Below, one piece after another: positions 16,830-25,149 of a stretch of 64,000 bases of DNA. The stretch lies in the NCBI RefSeq assembly GCF_017814975.1, contig NZ_JAGIQA010000002.1:1-64000 (forward strand). Direction: 5' to 3'. Below the pieces are notes generated by a model. That model saw nothing but the letters and a program-made list of their open reading frames with translations, searched no databases and was not told where the DNA came from. The DNA is from Cupriavidus consociatus. Lineage in GTDB: Bacteria; Pseudomonadota; Gammaproteobacteria; Burkholderiales; Burkholderiaceae. Numbering within the stretch: position 1 is the first letter of the stretch; each line of letters begins with the position of its first letter. Made by a program: the position numbers and the translations under genes.

Positions 16830-17006
16830 ATGTGGAAACTCGCAGGCGCGCTCCTGATAGGCGCAAGCATGGCGCTGGCTGGTTGTACCGCAGCGGGCGC
16901 AGTGGCCGGCGGCGTGGCCGGCCATGAACTGACCGACGGCAGCACGGCCGGTACCATCGGCGGCGCCGTGGTTGGCGGCGTGATCGGGCACGAACTGGGC
17001 AAGTAA
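16830..17006 (+). CDS. Small glycine-zipper lipoprotein
   Basis: This 58-residue protein has a lipoprotein signal ending in the lipobox 'LAGC' (Cys19). The mature part is glycine-zipper sequence with two 'GGVxGHEL' copies ('AVAGGVAGHEL' and 'GGAVVGGVIGHEL'), like osmotically inducible or Rick_17kDa-type outer-membrane lipoproteins. GGAG lies 7-8 nt before the ATG. It stands alone and is followed by a strong terminator. The role is probably in the envelope, but no specific function can be claimed. Confidence 0.75.
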   Translation: MWKLAGALLIGASMALAGCTAAGAVAGGVAGHELTDGSTAGTIGGAVVGGVIGHELGK

Positions 17007-17051
17007 CCGCTGACAGTCTCGCGCCGATCGGCACTGCAACCTCGGAAAGGC

Positions 17052-17085
17052 AGGAAGGCCGCATTGCGCGGCCTTCCTTGCTTTG
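17052..17085. terminator. Bidirectional intrinsic terminator between the lipoprotein and glycosyltransferase genes
   Basis: A perfect 11-bp stem, AGGAAGGCCGC (17052-17062) and GCGGCCTTCCT (17068-17078) with a 5-nt loop, is followed by a short T-rich stretch. It sits between the end of the lipoprotein gene and the end of the convergent glycosyltransferase. Confidence 0.7.
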
Positions 17086-17109
17086 GCGGGCATCGGCCGG
17101 CGGCCGTGC

Positions 17110-17934
17110 TCAGCGCAGGTGCCGGGGCGCCGCCTTGCCGGCCAGGCGCAAGCGCCGCCACAGCAGCACCGGCAGCCGCACCACGCAACCTGCCAGCAGC
17201 CGCAGGTGCATACCGGTCAGCAGCAGGTTGTCACGCAGGTAGCGAAAGTGCGAGACGCCGCCTTCGCCCCGTGCAAAGTAGCGGACCGGTGCGGCCACAT
17301 TGATGGGGCGGACTCCACGCCAGCACAGGCGGACCGCCGCCTCGGGATCGAAATCGAAACGCCGCATCCAGCGCGTCTCGCGCATCACCGCGCGCAGCGG
17401 CGCGATCGGGTACACGCGGAAGCCATAGAGGGAATCGCCGATCCCGGCCCATAGCGTCTCGACATCGGCCCAGAAATTGGACATGCGCCGCCAGTAGACC
17501 CGTTCGCGAGGCGCGCTGTCGTCGAATACCGGCCGGCCCAGCACCAGCGCGTCCGGCTCGCGCTGCGACAGGGCCATGAACTCGGCGATCAGATGGGCGG
17601 GATGCTGGCCGTCCGAATCCATGACCAGCACATGGGTGAAGCCCTCGGCCGCCGCGGCTTCGATGCCGTGCAGCACGGCCGCGCCTTTGCCCTGGTTGGT
17701 GGGCAGCGTCAGCACGCGCAGCGCCGGGTCGGTGGCGGCTTCAGCGCGCAGCCAGCGCTCGCTGCCATCGGTGCTGCCGTCGACCACGACCCAGACCGGC
17801 GCCCACGCCGCGCGCGCCGCCTGCAGCGTGCCGTGCAAACGGGTGCCGGGGTTGAAGCTGGGGATCAGCACCAGGTGGGAACGGTGCGCTGCGTCGGCGC
17901 CCGGCGCGGGGCGTGGCGTGGCATGCTGGGGCAT
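17110..17934 (-). CDS. Family 2 glycosyltransferase of the aryl-polyene-like locus
   Basis: This 274-residue GT-A enzyme starts its catalytic domain with 'HLVLIPSFNPGTRL' (about 20-33). It has the sugar-nucleotide motif 'VVVDGSTDGS', the metal-binding 'VMDSDGQHP' (D-S-D), and a hydrophobic/basic C-terminus ('LRLLAGCVVRLPVLLWRRLRL') likely to anchor it to the membrane. It follows the ACP gene by about 30 bp in a leftward operon, divergent from the main polyene-like operon. Aryl-polyene loci usually carry such a transferase to attach the polyene lipid to a sugar. The start at 17934 opens directly onto the domain. Confidence 0.85.
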   Translation of the reverse strand: MPQHATPRPAPGADAAHRSHLVLIPSFNPGTRLHGTLQAARAAWAPVWVVVDGSTDGSERWLRAEAATDPALRVLTLPTNQGKGAAVLHGIEAAAAEGFTHVLVMDSDGQHPAHLIAEFMALSQREPDALVLGRPVFDDSAPRERVYWRRMSNFWADVETLWAGIGDSLYGFRVYPIAPLRAVMRETRWMRRFDFDPEAAVRLCWRGVRPINVAAPVRYFARGEGGVSHFRYLRDNLLLTGMHLRLLAGCVVRLPVLLWRRLRLAGKAAPRHLR

Positions 17935-17963
17935 GTCGCGCTCCGGATCCCGGGTGGGCGGGC

Positions 17964-18224
17964 TTAGCTGGCGCGCTGCGCCGCGACGTAGGCGGCGAGG
18001 CTGCCGAGCGAGGCGAAAATGGTCTTGTTGTCGGGGTTGTCCGAACGCAGTTCGACCCCATACTTGCGCGACACCAGCAGGGCAATCTCCAGGATGTCGA
18101 TGGAGTCCAGCCCGAAGCCTTCGCCGTAAAGCGGCGTGTCGGCGGTGACGTCTTCCAGTCGCAGGTCTGCGATGTCGAGTTCGTCGATGATCAGGCGGGC
18201 GAGTTCGGTTTCGAGTTCGGTCAT
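17964..18224 (-). CDS. Acyl carrier protein of the aryl-polyene-like locus
   Basis: This 86-residue acidic protein has the phosphopantetheine site 'GFGLDSIDILEIALLV' (Ser about 41) and the helical pattern of type II ACPs. Aryl-polyene loci normally encode two ACPs; only this one is seen here. It is the first gene of the leftward operon. It would carry the growing acyl chain for the ketosynthase and dehydratases encoded divergently. The ATG at 18224 is chosen as the natural ACP start. Confidence 0.88.
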   Translation of the reverse strand: MTELETELARLIIDELDIADLRLEDVTADTPLYGEGFGLDSIDILEIALLVSRKYGVELRSDNPDNKTIFASLGSLAAYVAAQRAS

Positions 18225-18504
18225 GTTGCAACAGAGGGGCCGCCGCGGCACGCAGCCGGTCCGGATCGTCCCGGCGCGCCGTGGGGGCCAGCCGATGCTA
18301 CCAAAGGCCCCGATGGCGGGCTAGCCGAGAGAAGTTTGGTAACAACATCAACTGGGCTTTGGGGAATCCTGGCCCCGCGCAGGAGGTCTTTTAAGGTATA
18401 AAGCGTTCGCTTCGGTAGCCTGGCACACTCGTGCGGCTTTTGAGTTTTGCCAATCTTGGGCCACCGATTGAAGTGCCGTTTGCCATACATGATAACGACT
18501 AACG

Positions 18505-19284
18505 ATGTCCTCGAGCCAATCTTCCTTCCCCCACGGTCGGTCCGCGCCGGACCAGCCGATCGCCAGGGCCGCTACGCGGCAGGCATCCCCTTTGGTAGCC
18601 GGCCGGGGATGGATGTTCGGGGTCGCCGGGTTCGTCGCCTATGAATGCGCGCTGCATTATGCCGCCCATCGGGCAGGAGCCGAAGTCGCCGCATTGTTTC
18701 TTGGCGCCCTTCCGTTCGTTGCGATCGGTTTCCTGACGGCGTTGCGCACGGCCGGGCGCAAACCAGCGCTGTTCGCACTGTTTGCGGCATGCGCAGCGCT
18801 CTGGCTCTGGCGTACGCCGCTGTCGCACCATTTCGGCTGGACTTACCTGATGCAGCACGCGGGTGTCAACGTTGCGCTGGGGCTGATGTTCGGCCTGACC
18901 TTGCGTGCCGGCCGCACCCCCTTGTGCGCGCAGATCGCCGCCGCGTTGCACGGCGAACTGACGCCGTCGCACGCCCTCTATGCCAGGCGCGTGACGCAGG
19001 CCTGGACCTTGTTTTTCGCGGCCATGGCCGGCGCCTCGACGCTGCTGTTCGTGCTGGCACCGGTGGCGACATGGTCGAACTTCGCCAACCTGGGCACTCC
19101 CTTGCTGATCGCCGCGATGTTCGCGGCCGAAGCGGCATGCCGCCGCATCGCCTTCCCCGGCATGCGCCACGGCGGCCTGCTCGATGCGGTGCACGGCTAT
19201 CGCGCCGTGATGGCGGCCCGGGCCGCCCGGGCCGAGGTGGCTGCCCGGACCGTGGCACCGGCCCGCACCGGGATGCAGCGCTGA
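18505..19284 (+). CDS. COG4648-type multi-spanning membrane protein of the polyene-like locus
   Basis: This 259-residue protein has about five or six hydrophobic segments (first at about 35-60, last at about 190-212) and the conserved 'FTLFFAAM'-type region ('QAWTLFFAAMAGASTLLFVL'). Its family is a predicted membrane protein found in aryl-polyene and related lipid clusters next to ACP and AMP-ligase genes; its role is unknown. It heads the rightward operon, 20 bp before the ligase. No clear ribosome site precedes the ATG. A TTGAAG-N17-GATAAC sequence at 18468-18496 could be a promoter giving an almost leaderless message. Confidence 0.75.
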   Translation: MSSSQSSFPHGRSAPDQPIARAATRQASPLVAGRGWMFGVAGFVAYECALHYAAHRAGAEVAALFLGALPFVAIGFLTALRTAGRKPALFALFAACAALWLWRTPLSHHFGWTYLMQHAGVNVALGLMFGLTLRAGRTPLCAQIAAALHGELTPSHALYARRVTQAWTLFFAAMAGASTLLFVLAPVATWSNFANLGTPLLIAAMFAAEAACRRIAFPGMRHGGLLDAVHGYRAVMAARAARAEVAARTVAPARTGMQR

Positions 19285-19303
19285 CGCGCGCCGCACTTCC
19301 GCC

Positions 19304-21016
19304 ATGACTGCAATTCCGCTCATCGCGCATACCTCTCCTGCCGCCATCCTGGCATGGGTAAACGGCCGCCCCGTCACCGCGCGCAGGTTCCTGGCCGACG
19401 TGGCGCTGCTGGCCGCCGCGCTCCCGGAGGGAGGCCATGTCTTCAATGCCTGCGCCGACCGCTACCGCTTCACCGTCGGCCTGTGCGCCGCGCTGCTGCG
19501 CGGCAAGGCCACGCTGCTGCCGTCGTCGCAAACCCCCGAGACGGTGCGCCAGCTCTGTGCATTCGCACCGGATGTGTTTTGCCTGCGGGACCAGCCGGCC
19601 CCGGCAATGGCAATGCCGGTGTTCGAGTATCACGAGGGCGTTGCCGCCGCGGCGTCGGACGCGTGCGCCGATGTGCCGTCGATTCCTGCCGACCGTGTCC
19701 TGGCCTACGTCTTCACCTCGGGCTCGACCGGCACCCCGGTGCCGCACCGCAAGACCTGGGGCGCGATGGCCGGGGGCGCGCGTGCCGCGGCGCAACGGCT
19801 GGGCCTGTGCGACGGGCGCGCATGGACCCTGGTCGGCACGGTGCCGCCGCAGCATATGTTCGGCCTGGAAGCCACCGTCATGCTGGCGCTGCAGGGCGGC
19901 GCCGCGCTGGCGTCGGCGCCGGCGTTCTACCCCGCCGACGTCCGCGACGCACTGGCCGCGGTGCCCGCGCCGCGCGCGCTGGTCAGCTCGCCGGTGCACC
20001 TGCGCACGCTGGTGCAGGCGGACATGGCCATGCCAGCCGCCGACCTGCTGCTGTGCGCCACCGCGCCGCTCGGCCGCGAGCTGGCTACAGCGGCGGAAGA
20101 CCTGTTCCGCGGCCCGTTGCGTGAAATCTACGGCAGCACCGAGACCGGCCAGCTTGCCACCCGCCGCACCGCGCAGGAAGAGATCTGGACGCTGGTGCCC
20201 GGCGTCCGGCTGCAGCCGCGCACGGCGGACGGCGACGAAGACACCATTACATGGGCCGAGGGCGGTCATCTCGAGCAGCCGGTGGCGCTCGGCGATGCCA
20301 TCGAACCGCTGGATGCCGGGCACTTCCTGCTGCACGGCCGCAAGGGCGACCTGCTCAATATCGCCGGCAAGCGCACCTCGCTGGCCTACCTGGAGCACCA
20401 GCTCAATGCCATCGACGGCGTGCAGGACGGCGCCTTCTTCATGCCCGGCGACAGCCACGAAGGCGATGCGCACGGTCACGTGGTACGGCTGGTGGCAGTC
20501 GTCGTCGCGCCGGGCGTGACCTCGGCGGCGATCCTGCAGGCGCTGCGCGCACGCATCGACCCGGCCTTCCTGCCGCGCCCGCTGCTGTTCGCCGAACGCC
20601 TGCCGCGCAATGCCGCCGGCAAGCTGCCGCGCGACGCGCTGGCGGCGCTGGTGGCGCAGTTGTCCGAAGCCCGCGACCGCGCACCCGCGCTGCCCGCCTT
20701 TGTCATCGACGCCGGCCACCCCGCCATGGCCGGCCATTTCCCCGGCAATCCGATCGTGCCCGGCGTGGTGCTGCTCGACCACGCCTTGCTCGCGCTCGGA
20801 TCCGCGCTGGGGCGGCCGCTGGTGCCTACGCAGGCCGGCACGATCAAGTTCCTCAGCCCCGTGCGCCCCGGGGAGCGGGTGGAAATCGAACACGACGCCG
20901 AGCCGGCCACGGACGGCAGCGAACGCCTGCGCATCACGCTGCGCAGCGCGGGACGCGAAGTGGCCAGCGGCACGCTACAGCTGCGCGCCTCTGCATCGGA
21001 GGGCACGCCATGCTGA
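19304..21016 (+). CDS. Aryl-polyene-type AMP-dependent ligase fused to an ApeI-like hot-dog dehydratase
   Basis: This 570-residue protein joins two activities. Residues 1-455 are an AMP-forming acyl/aryl ligase: 'YVFTSGSTGTPVPHRKTW' (the A3 loop in the form typical of this clade), 'REIYGSTETGQ', and 'LPRNAAGKLPRD' with the C-terminal lysine. Residues 460-560 are a FabZ/ApeI-like dehydratase with 'HPAMAGHFPGNPIVPGV' (H472, H478). In aryl-polyene systems the ligase loads an aryl or acyl starter on the ACP and the hot-dog enzyme removes water during elongation; in E. coli these are separate proteins (ApeH, ApeI). Its stop overlaps the next gene by 7 bp. Confidence 0.88.
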   Translation: MTAIPLIAHTSPAAILAWVNGRPVTARRFLADVALLAAALPEGGHVFNACADRYRFTVGLCAALLRGKATLLPSSQTPETVRQLCAFAPDVFCLRDQPAPAMAMPVFEYHEGVAAAASDACADVPSIPADRVLAYVFTSGSTGTPVPHRKTWGAMAGGARAAAQRLGLCDGRAWTLVGTVPPQHMFGLEATVMLALQGGAALASAPAFYPADVRDALAAVPAPRALVSSPVHLRTLVQADMAMPAADLLLCATAPLGRELATAAEDLFRGPLREIYGSTETGQLATRRTAQEEIWTLVPGVRLQPRTADGDEDTITWAEGGHLEQPVALGDAIEPLDAGHFLLHGRKGDLLNIAGKRTSLAYLEHQLNAIDGVQDGAFFMPGDSHEGDAHGHVVRLVAVVVAPGVTSAAILQALRARIDPAFLPRPLLFAERLPRNAAGKLPRDALAALVAQLSEARDRAPALPAFVIDAGHPAMAGHFPGNPIVPGVVLLDHALLALGSALGRPLVPTQAGTIKFLSPVRPGERVEIEHDAEPATDGSERLRITLRSAGREVASGTLQLRASASEGTPC

Positions 21017-21987
21017 CCTGGCTGTGGAAACGACAGGCGCCGGTGCAGGCCACGGACTGGTCCCGGCGCAAGGAGCGCAGCAACATCCCGCTGCTGCGCC
21101 TCATGACGTGGATCTCGCTGGCGCTGGGACGTCCGGCCGGGCGCGTGGTGCTGCGCCTGATCGCGGCCTATTTCACGCTGTTCTCGCCGGCGGCGCGCCA
21201 TGCCTCGCGCGCCTACCTGGACCGCGCGCTGGGCCGCGAGGCCAACTGGATCGACGGCTACCGGCATGTGTTCACCTTTGCCTCGACCATTCACGACCGC
21301 ATCTACCTGCTCAATGGCCGCTTCGACCTGTTCGACATCCGCCTCCATGGCGAAGGCTTGCTCGAAGCCGCCATGGCGCGCGGCCGCGGCGCGATCCTGC
21401 TGGGCGCCCACCTGGGCAGCTTCGAGGTCGTGCGCGCGCTCGGCCGGCAGCACCCGGACATGGAAGTCGCCATCACCATGTACGAGGAAAACGCGCACAA
21501 GCTCAACGACGTGCTGCAGTCGATCAACCCTGCCATGCGCCAGGACGTGATCGCGCTGGGCCGCTTCGATACCATGCTGCGCGTGCGCGACTACCTTGAC
21601 CGTGGCTACATGATCGGCATGCTGGCCGACCGTACCTTGTCGCAGCGCGCCACCGATCCGGTGCAGCAATGCGATTTCCTCGGCGCGCCCACCGGCTTCC
21701 CGACCGGGCCGCTGCGCATGGCCGCCATGCTGCGCCGGCCGGTGTTCTTCATCACCGGCCTGTATCGCGGCGGCAACCGCTACGATGTCCATTTCGTGCC
21801 GCTGGCGGACTTCTCGCAGACCGCGCGCGGCCAGCGCGAAGCCGCAGTGCAATCGGCACTGGACGGCTACGTGCGGCTGCTGGAGAAATTCAGCCGCAAG
21901 GCGCCGTACAACTGGTTCAACTTCTATGACTTCTGGCACGCCGGCCCGCCGCTCTCCGAGCAGCCGCCACCGGGCAACGAGCCATGA
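21010..21987 (+). CDS. LpxL/HtrB-like acyltransferase
   Basis: This 325-residue protein belongs to the lysophospholipid/lipid A acyltransferase family. It has an N-terminal hydrophobic segment, the catalytic block I 'GAILLGAHLGSFEVVRAL' (H-x4-E at about 135-140), 'RGYMIGMLADRTL' and a substrate-binding 'FPTGPLRMAAMLRRPVFF'. It is inner-membrane bound and would transfer the ACP-bound polyene or fatty acyl chain to a glycerol- or sugar-based acceptor. The start ATG lies within the end of the ligase gene (7-bp overlap), indicating coupled translation. Confidence 0.88.
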   Translation: MLTWLWKRQAPVQATDWSRRKERSNIPLLRLMTWISLALGRPAGRVVLRLIAAYFTLFSPAARHASRAYLDRALGREANWIDGYRHVFTFASTIHDRIYLLNGRFDLFDIRLHGEGLLEAAMARGRGAILLGAHLGSFEVVRALGRQHPDMEVAITMYEENAHKLNDVLQSINPAMRQDVIALGRFDTMLRVRDYLDRGYMIGMLADRTLSQRATDPVQQCDFLGAPTGFPTGPLRMAAMLRRPVFFITGLYRGGNRYDVHFVPLADFSQTARGQREAAVQSALDGYVRLLEKFSRKAPYNWFNFYDFWHAGPPLSEQPPPGNEP

Positions 21988-21994
21988 GCGCCCC

Positions 21995-22672
21995 GTGAGC
22001 GTCTTGAAAGCCTTCGACACTGATCCGATCTGTTCCGTCCGGCGCCTGGTCCGCCCGCTACTGCCGTTGCTGCTGGCAGGCGCCGTGTTCGGCATCGCGG
22101 TGCCAGGCAGGGCCGCGGCACCGGCCGCGCCTGCCGCCCCTGCCGCGGGACAGGCCGCGCCCGCCTTCGGCGTCGACCAGCTGATGTCCACGCTGGCGCA
22201 GCGCAAATCCGGCCGGGTCCGCTTCACCGAGACCAAGTACCTGGCGATGCTCGCCAAGCCGGTGCAGTCTTCCGGCGAACTGCTCTTCACCGCGCCCGAT
22301 CACCTGGAGAAGCGCACCGTATCGCCCAAGGCCGAAAACATGGTGCTCGACGGCGACATGCTGACGGTGGAACGCGACGGCAAGCGCTTCACCATGCCGC
22401 TGCATAACTACCCCGAGCTGGCGGCCTTTATCGAAAGCATCCGCGGCACGCTCGCCGGCAACCGCCACACGCTGGAACGCTACTACAAGCTCGGCCTCGA
22501 AGGCCGCGCCAGCCGCTGGACGCTGACGCTGACGCCGGCGGACTCGCGCATGGCGGCGGTCGTCAGCCAGGTGCGCATCGACGGCAGCCAGGACGCGCTG
22601 GACCGCGTCGAGATCCGCCAGGCCGACGGCGACCGCTCCGTCATGACGATCCGCGCCGCCGGCCGCCCATGA
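21995..22672 (+). CDS. LolA-like outer-membrane lipoprotein carrier protein
   Basis: This protein of about 225 residues has a signal peptide ('LVRPLLPLLLAGAVFGIAVPGRAAA') and a LolA-fold domain ('LAQRKSGRVRFTETKYLAMLAKPVQSSGELLFTAPDHLEKRTVSPKAENMVLDGDMLTVERDGKRFTM' region). Homologues accompany MMPL exporters in aryl-polyene clusters and probably carry the lipid product across the periplasm. The start is uncertain: GTG at 21995 (used here) is 7 bp after the previous stop, and a TTG at 22004 is possible. Its stop overlaps the exporter start (ATGA). Confidence 0.82.
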   Translation: MSVLKAFDTDPICSVRRLVRPLLPLLLAGAVFGIAVPGRAAAPAAPAAPAAGQAAPAFGVDQLMSTLAQRKSGRVRFTETKYLAMLAKPVQSSGELLFTAPDHLEKRTVSPKAENMVLDGDMLTVERDGKRFTMPLHNYPELAAFIESIRGTLAGNRHTLERYYKLGLEGRASRWTLTLTPADSRMAAVVSQVRIDGSQDALDRVEIRQADGDRSVMTIRAAGRP

Positions 22673-25149
22673 GCGCTGCCCCCCGTACGCCGCCCCCCGC
22701 GCCCCCCTCGGCGCCGCGTCGCTTTACGCTGCCCGGCGCGCGCCTGGCGCTTGCGCTGTGGCTGGTCGCGCTGCTGGCGTGTGCGGCGGTGATCAGCCGC
22801 ACCAGCTTCACCGCCGACCTGTCCGCCTTCCTGCCGCGGCTGCCCAGTGCCGAACAGCAGTTGCTGGTCAGCCAGCTGCGCGACGGGCTGGTCTCGCGGC
22901 TGATCCTGGTCGGCATCGAAGGCGGCGACGCCGATGGCCGCGCCGCGGTCTCTCGCGCGATGGCGGCGCAATTGCGGCGCGATCCGCGCTTCACCGCGAT
23001 CCAGAACGGCGAGCCATTGAACCAGGACGCCGACCGCAAGTACGTCTACGAACACCGCTACCTGCTCAGCCCGACGGTCACGCCGGAGCGCTTCAGCGAG
23101 CAGGGATTGGCGCGCGCCGTGAACGATTCGCTCGAGCTGCTGGCCTCGTCGGCAGGCCTCTTCACCAAGGCGCTGTTGCCACGCGACCCCACCGGCGAGG
23201 TCGCGGCAATGCTGACGCAGCTCGACGCCGGCCAGCGCCCCGCGCTGCATGCCGGCGCCTGGGCCTCGCGCGACGGCAAGCGCGCGGTGCTGCTGGCGCA
23301 GAGCGCGGCCGCGGGTTCGGATACGGACGCACAGGCGCAGGCTATCGACGCCATCCGCGATGCCTTCGCCAGGGCGGCGGCAGACGGCCCTTACCAGCTT
23401 GCGATGACCGGTCCGGGCGTCTTCTCGGTTCAGTCCCGCGACACCATCCGGCACGACGTCGAGCGCTTGTCGACCATCGGCGTGGCCATCATCGTCACGC
23501 TGCTGCTGGTGGTCTACCGCTCGGTGCCACTGCTGGTGATGGGACTGGTGCCGGTACTGAGCGGCGCACTGGCCGGCATCGCGGCGGTGAGCCTGGGTTT
23601 TGGCGGCATCGTGCACGGACTGACGCTGGGCTTCGGCACCACGCTGATCGGCGAGGCGGTCGATTATTCGATCTACCTGTTCGTGCAGTCGGCGCAATAC
23701 ACGCGCAACGGCCAGCGCGACAACCGCGCCTGGCTCGGCGGGTTCTGGCCCACGGTGCGCCTGGGCGTGCTGACCTCGGTCTGCGGTTTTGCCTCGCTGC
23801 TGCTGTCGGGCTTTCCCGGGCTCGCGCAGCTCGGGCTGTATTCGATTGCAGGGCTGGCGACGGCGGCGCTGGTGACGCGCTTCGTGCTGCCGCAGCTGGT
23901 GCCTGCCACGCTGCACCTGCGCGATGTGACGCCGCTGGGGCGCCGCCTCGCATGGCTGGCCGGCCGCGCGCACCGGCTGCGCTGGCTGGTACTGGTGCTG
24001 GTGGTCGCGGCAAGCACTGTGCTGGCGACGCATCGCGGCACGCTGTGGGGCCGCGAACTGGCCGGGCTGAGCCCGGTGCCCGCGAGCGACCAGGCCCTCG
24101 ACGCCTCGCTGCGCGCCGACCTGGGCGCGCCCGACGTGCGCTTCCTGGTGGTGCTGTCCGGCCCCGACCAGGAAAGCGTGCTGCAGGGCGCGGAGCGCGT
24201 GGCCCACGAACTCGACCCGTTGGTGGCGCAGAACTTCATCGGCGGCTATGAAAGCCCCGCCCGCTACCTGCCCAGCGACGCCACCCAGCGCGCGCGCCAG
24301 GCCAGCCTGCCGCCGCCCGCCGAGCTGGCGCAGCGGCTGCGCGCCGCCGTCTCAAGCCAGCCGGTGCGCGCCGACCTGTTCGCACCATTCCTGGCCGAAG
24401 CCGGGCAGGCGCGCGCCGGCCCGCTGCTGCGGCGCGAAGACCTGCGCGGGACGTCGATGGCACTGGCGGTGGATGCGCTGCTCACGCATCGCGACGGGCG
24501 CTGGAGCGCGACGCTGCCGCTGCGGGCCCCGGCCACGGCGCATGCCGGCGACGGCGTCGACAGTGCCGCGGTACGCGCCGCCGTCGCCCGCGCCGACGTG
24601 CCCGATACGCTGTTCGTCGACCTCAAGGGCGAATCCGACCGTCTCTACGCCGGCTACCTGCGCGAGGCGCTGCTGCTGTCGCTGGCCGGCCTGCTGGCGA
24701 TCGTGGCCCTGCTGGCGGTCGCGCTGCGCTCGCCGCGCCGCGTGGCGGCCACGGTACTGCCGCTGGCCGCCGCCGCAGTGGTCGTGCTGGGCGGGCTGGC
24801 AGCGCTGGGCCAGCCGCTGACGCTGCTGCACCTGGTGGGCCTCTTGCTGCTGGTGGCAGTGGGTTCGAACTACGCGCTATTCTTCAATGGCGCCGCAGCG
24901 GGCGAGCCTGGCGCGGCCCATTCCCCGCACACGCTGGTCTCCCTGCTGCTCGCAAACCTGACGACGGTGGCCGCTTTCGGGCTGCTGGCGCTGTCGAGCC
25001 TGCCCTTGCTGCAGGCGTTCGGCCTGACCGTCGGCCCCGGCGCCATCCTGGCGTTGTGGTTTTCGGCGATCCTGGCGCGGCCCGCGAATGCCGGGAATGC
25101 CGGGAATGCCGGGAATGCCGGGCCCGCACAGGCCGGGAGTACGACATGA
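22669..25149 (+). CDS. MMPL/RND-family exporter of the aryl-polyene-like locus
   Basis: This 826-residue inner-membrane protein has the duplicated RND plan: one helix ('ALALWLVALLACAAV', about 26-42), a large periplasmic loop, a group of helices from about 265 to 425 including 'GLTLGFGTTLIGEAVDYSIYLF' with the proton-relay Asp, a second loop, and a final helix group from about 660 to 800. Exporters of this type move the finished polyene lipid outward together with the LolA-like protein. The C-terminus has an unusual four-fold Asn-Ala-Gly repeat. It overlaps both neighbours by 4 bp, so it is tightly coupled. Confidence 0.88.
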   Translation: MSAAPRTPPPAPPSAPRRFTLPGARLALALWLVALLACAAVISRTSFTADLSAFLPRLPSAEQQLLVSQLRDGLVSRLILVGIEGGDADGRAAVSRAMAAQLRRDPRFTAIQNGEPLNQDADRKYVYEHRYLLSPTVTPERFSEQGLARAVNDSLELLASSAGLFTKALLPRDPTGEVAAMLTQLDAGQRPALHAGAWASRDGKRAVLLAQSAAAGSDTDAQAQAIDAIRDAFARAAADGPYQLAMTGPGVFSVQSRDTIRHDVERLSTIGVAIIVTLLLVVYRSVPLLVMGLVPVLSGALAGIAAVSLGFGGIVHGLTLGFGTTLIGEAVDYSIYLFVQSAQYTRNGQRDNRAWLGGFWPTVRLGVLTSVCGFASLLLSGFPGLAQLGLYSIAGLATAALVTRFVLPQLVPATLHLRDVTPLGRRLAWLAGRAHRLRWLVLVLVVAASTVLATHRGTLWGRELAGLSPVPASDQALDASLRADLGAPDVRFLVVLSGPDQESVLQGAERVAHELDPLVAQNFIGGYESPARYLPSDATQRARQASLPPPAELAQRLRAAVSSQPVRADLFAPFLAEAGQARAGPLLRREDLRGTSMALAVDALLTHRDGRWSATLPLRAPATAHAGDGVDSAAVRAAVARADVPDTLFVDLKGESDRLYAGYLREALLLSLAGLLAIVALLAVALRSPRRVAATVLPLAAAAVVVLGGLAALGQPLTLLHLVGLLLLVAVGSNYALFFNGAAAGEPGAAHSPHTLVSLLLANLTTVAAFGLLALSSLPLLQAFGLTVGPGAILALWFSAILARPANAGNAGNAGNAGPAQAGSTT
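25086..25121 (+). repeat. Four 9-bp tandem repeats at the 3' end of the exporter gene
   Basis: Four perfect GAATGCCGG units encode Asn-Ala-Gly repeats 10 codons before the exporter stop. Because the unit is a multiple of three, copy number can vary without a frameshift. Confidence 0.8.

Noticed and set aside
18468..18496. TTGAAG-N17-GATAAC as a firm promoter for the polyene-like operon
   Set aside because: It would start transcription only a few bases before the ATG; the match is modest, so it is mentioned in the gene entry rather than listed as a site.
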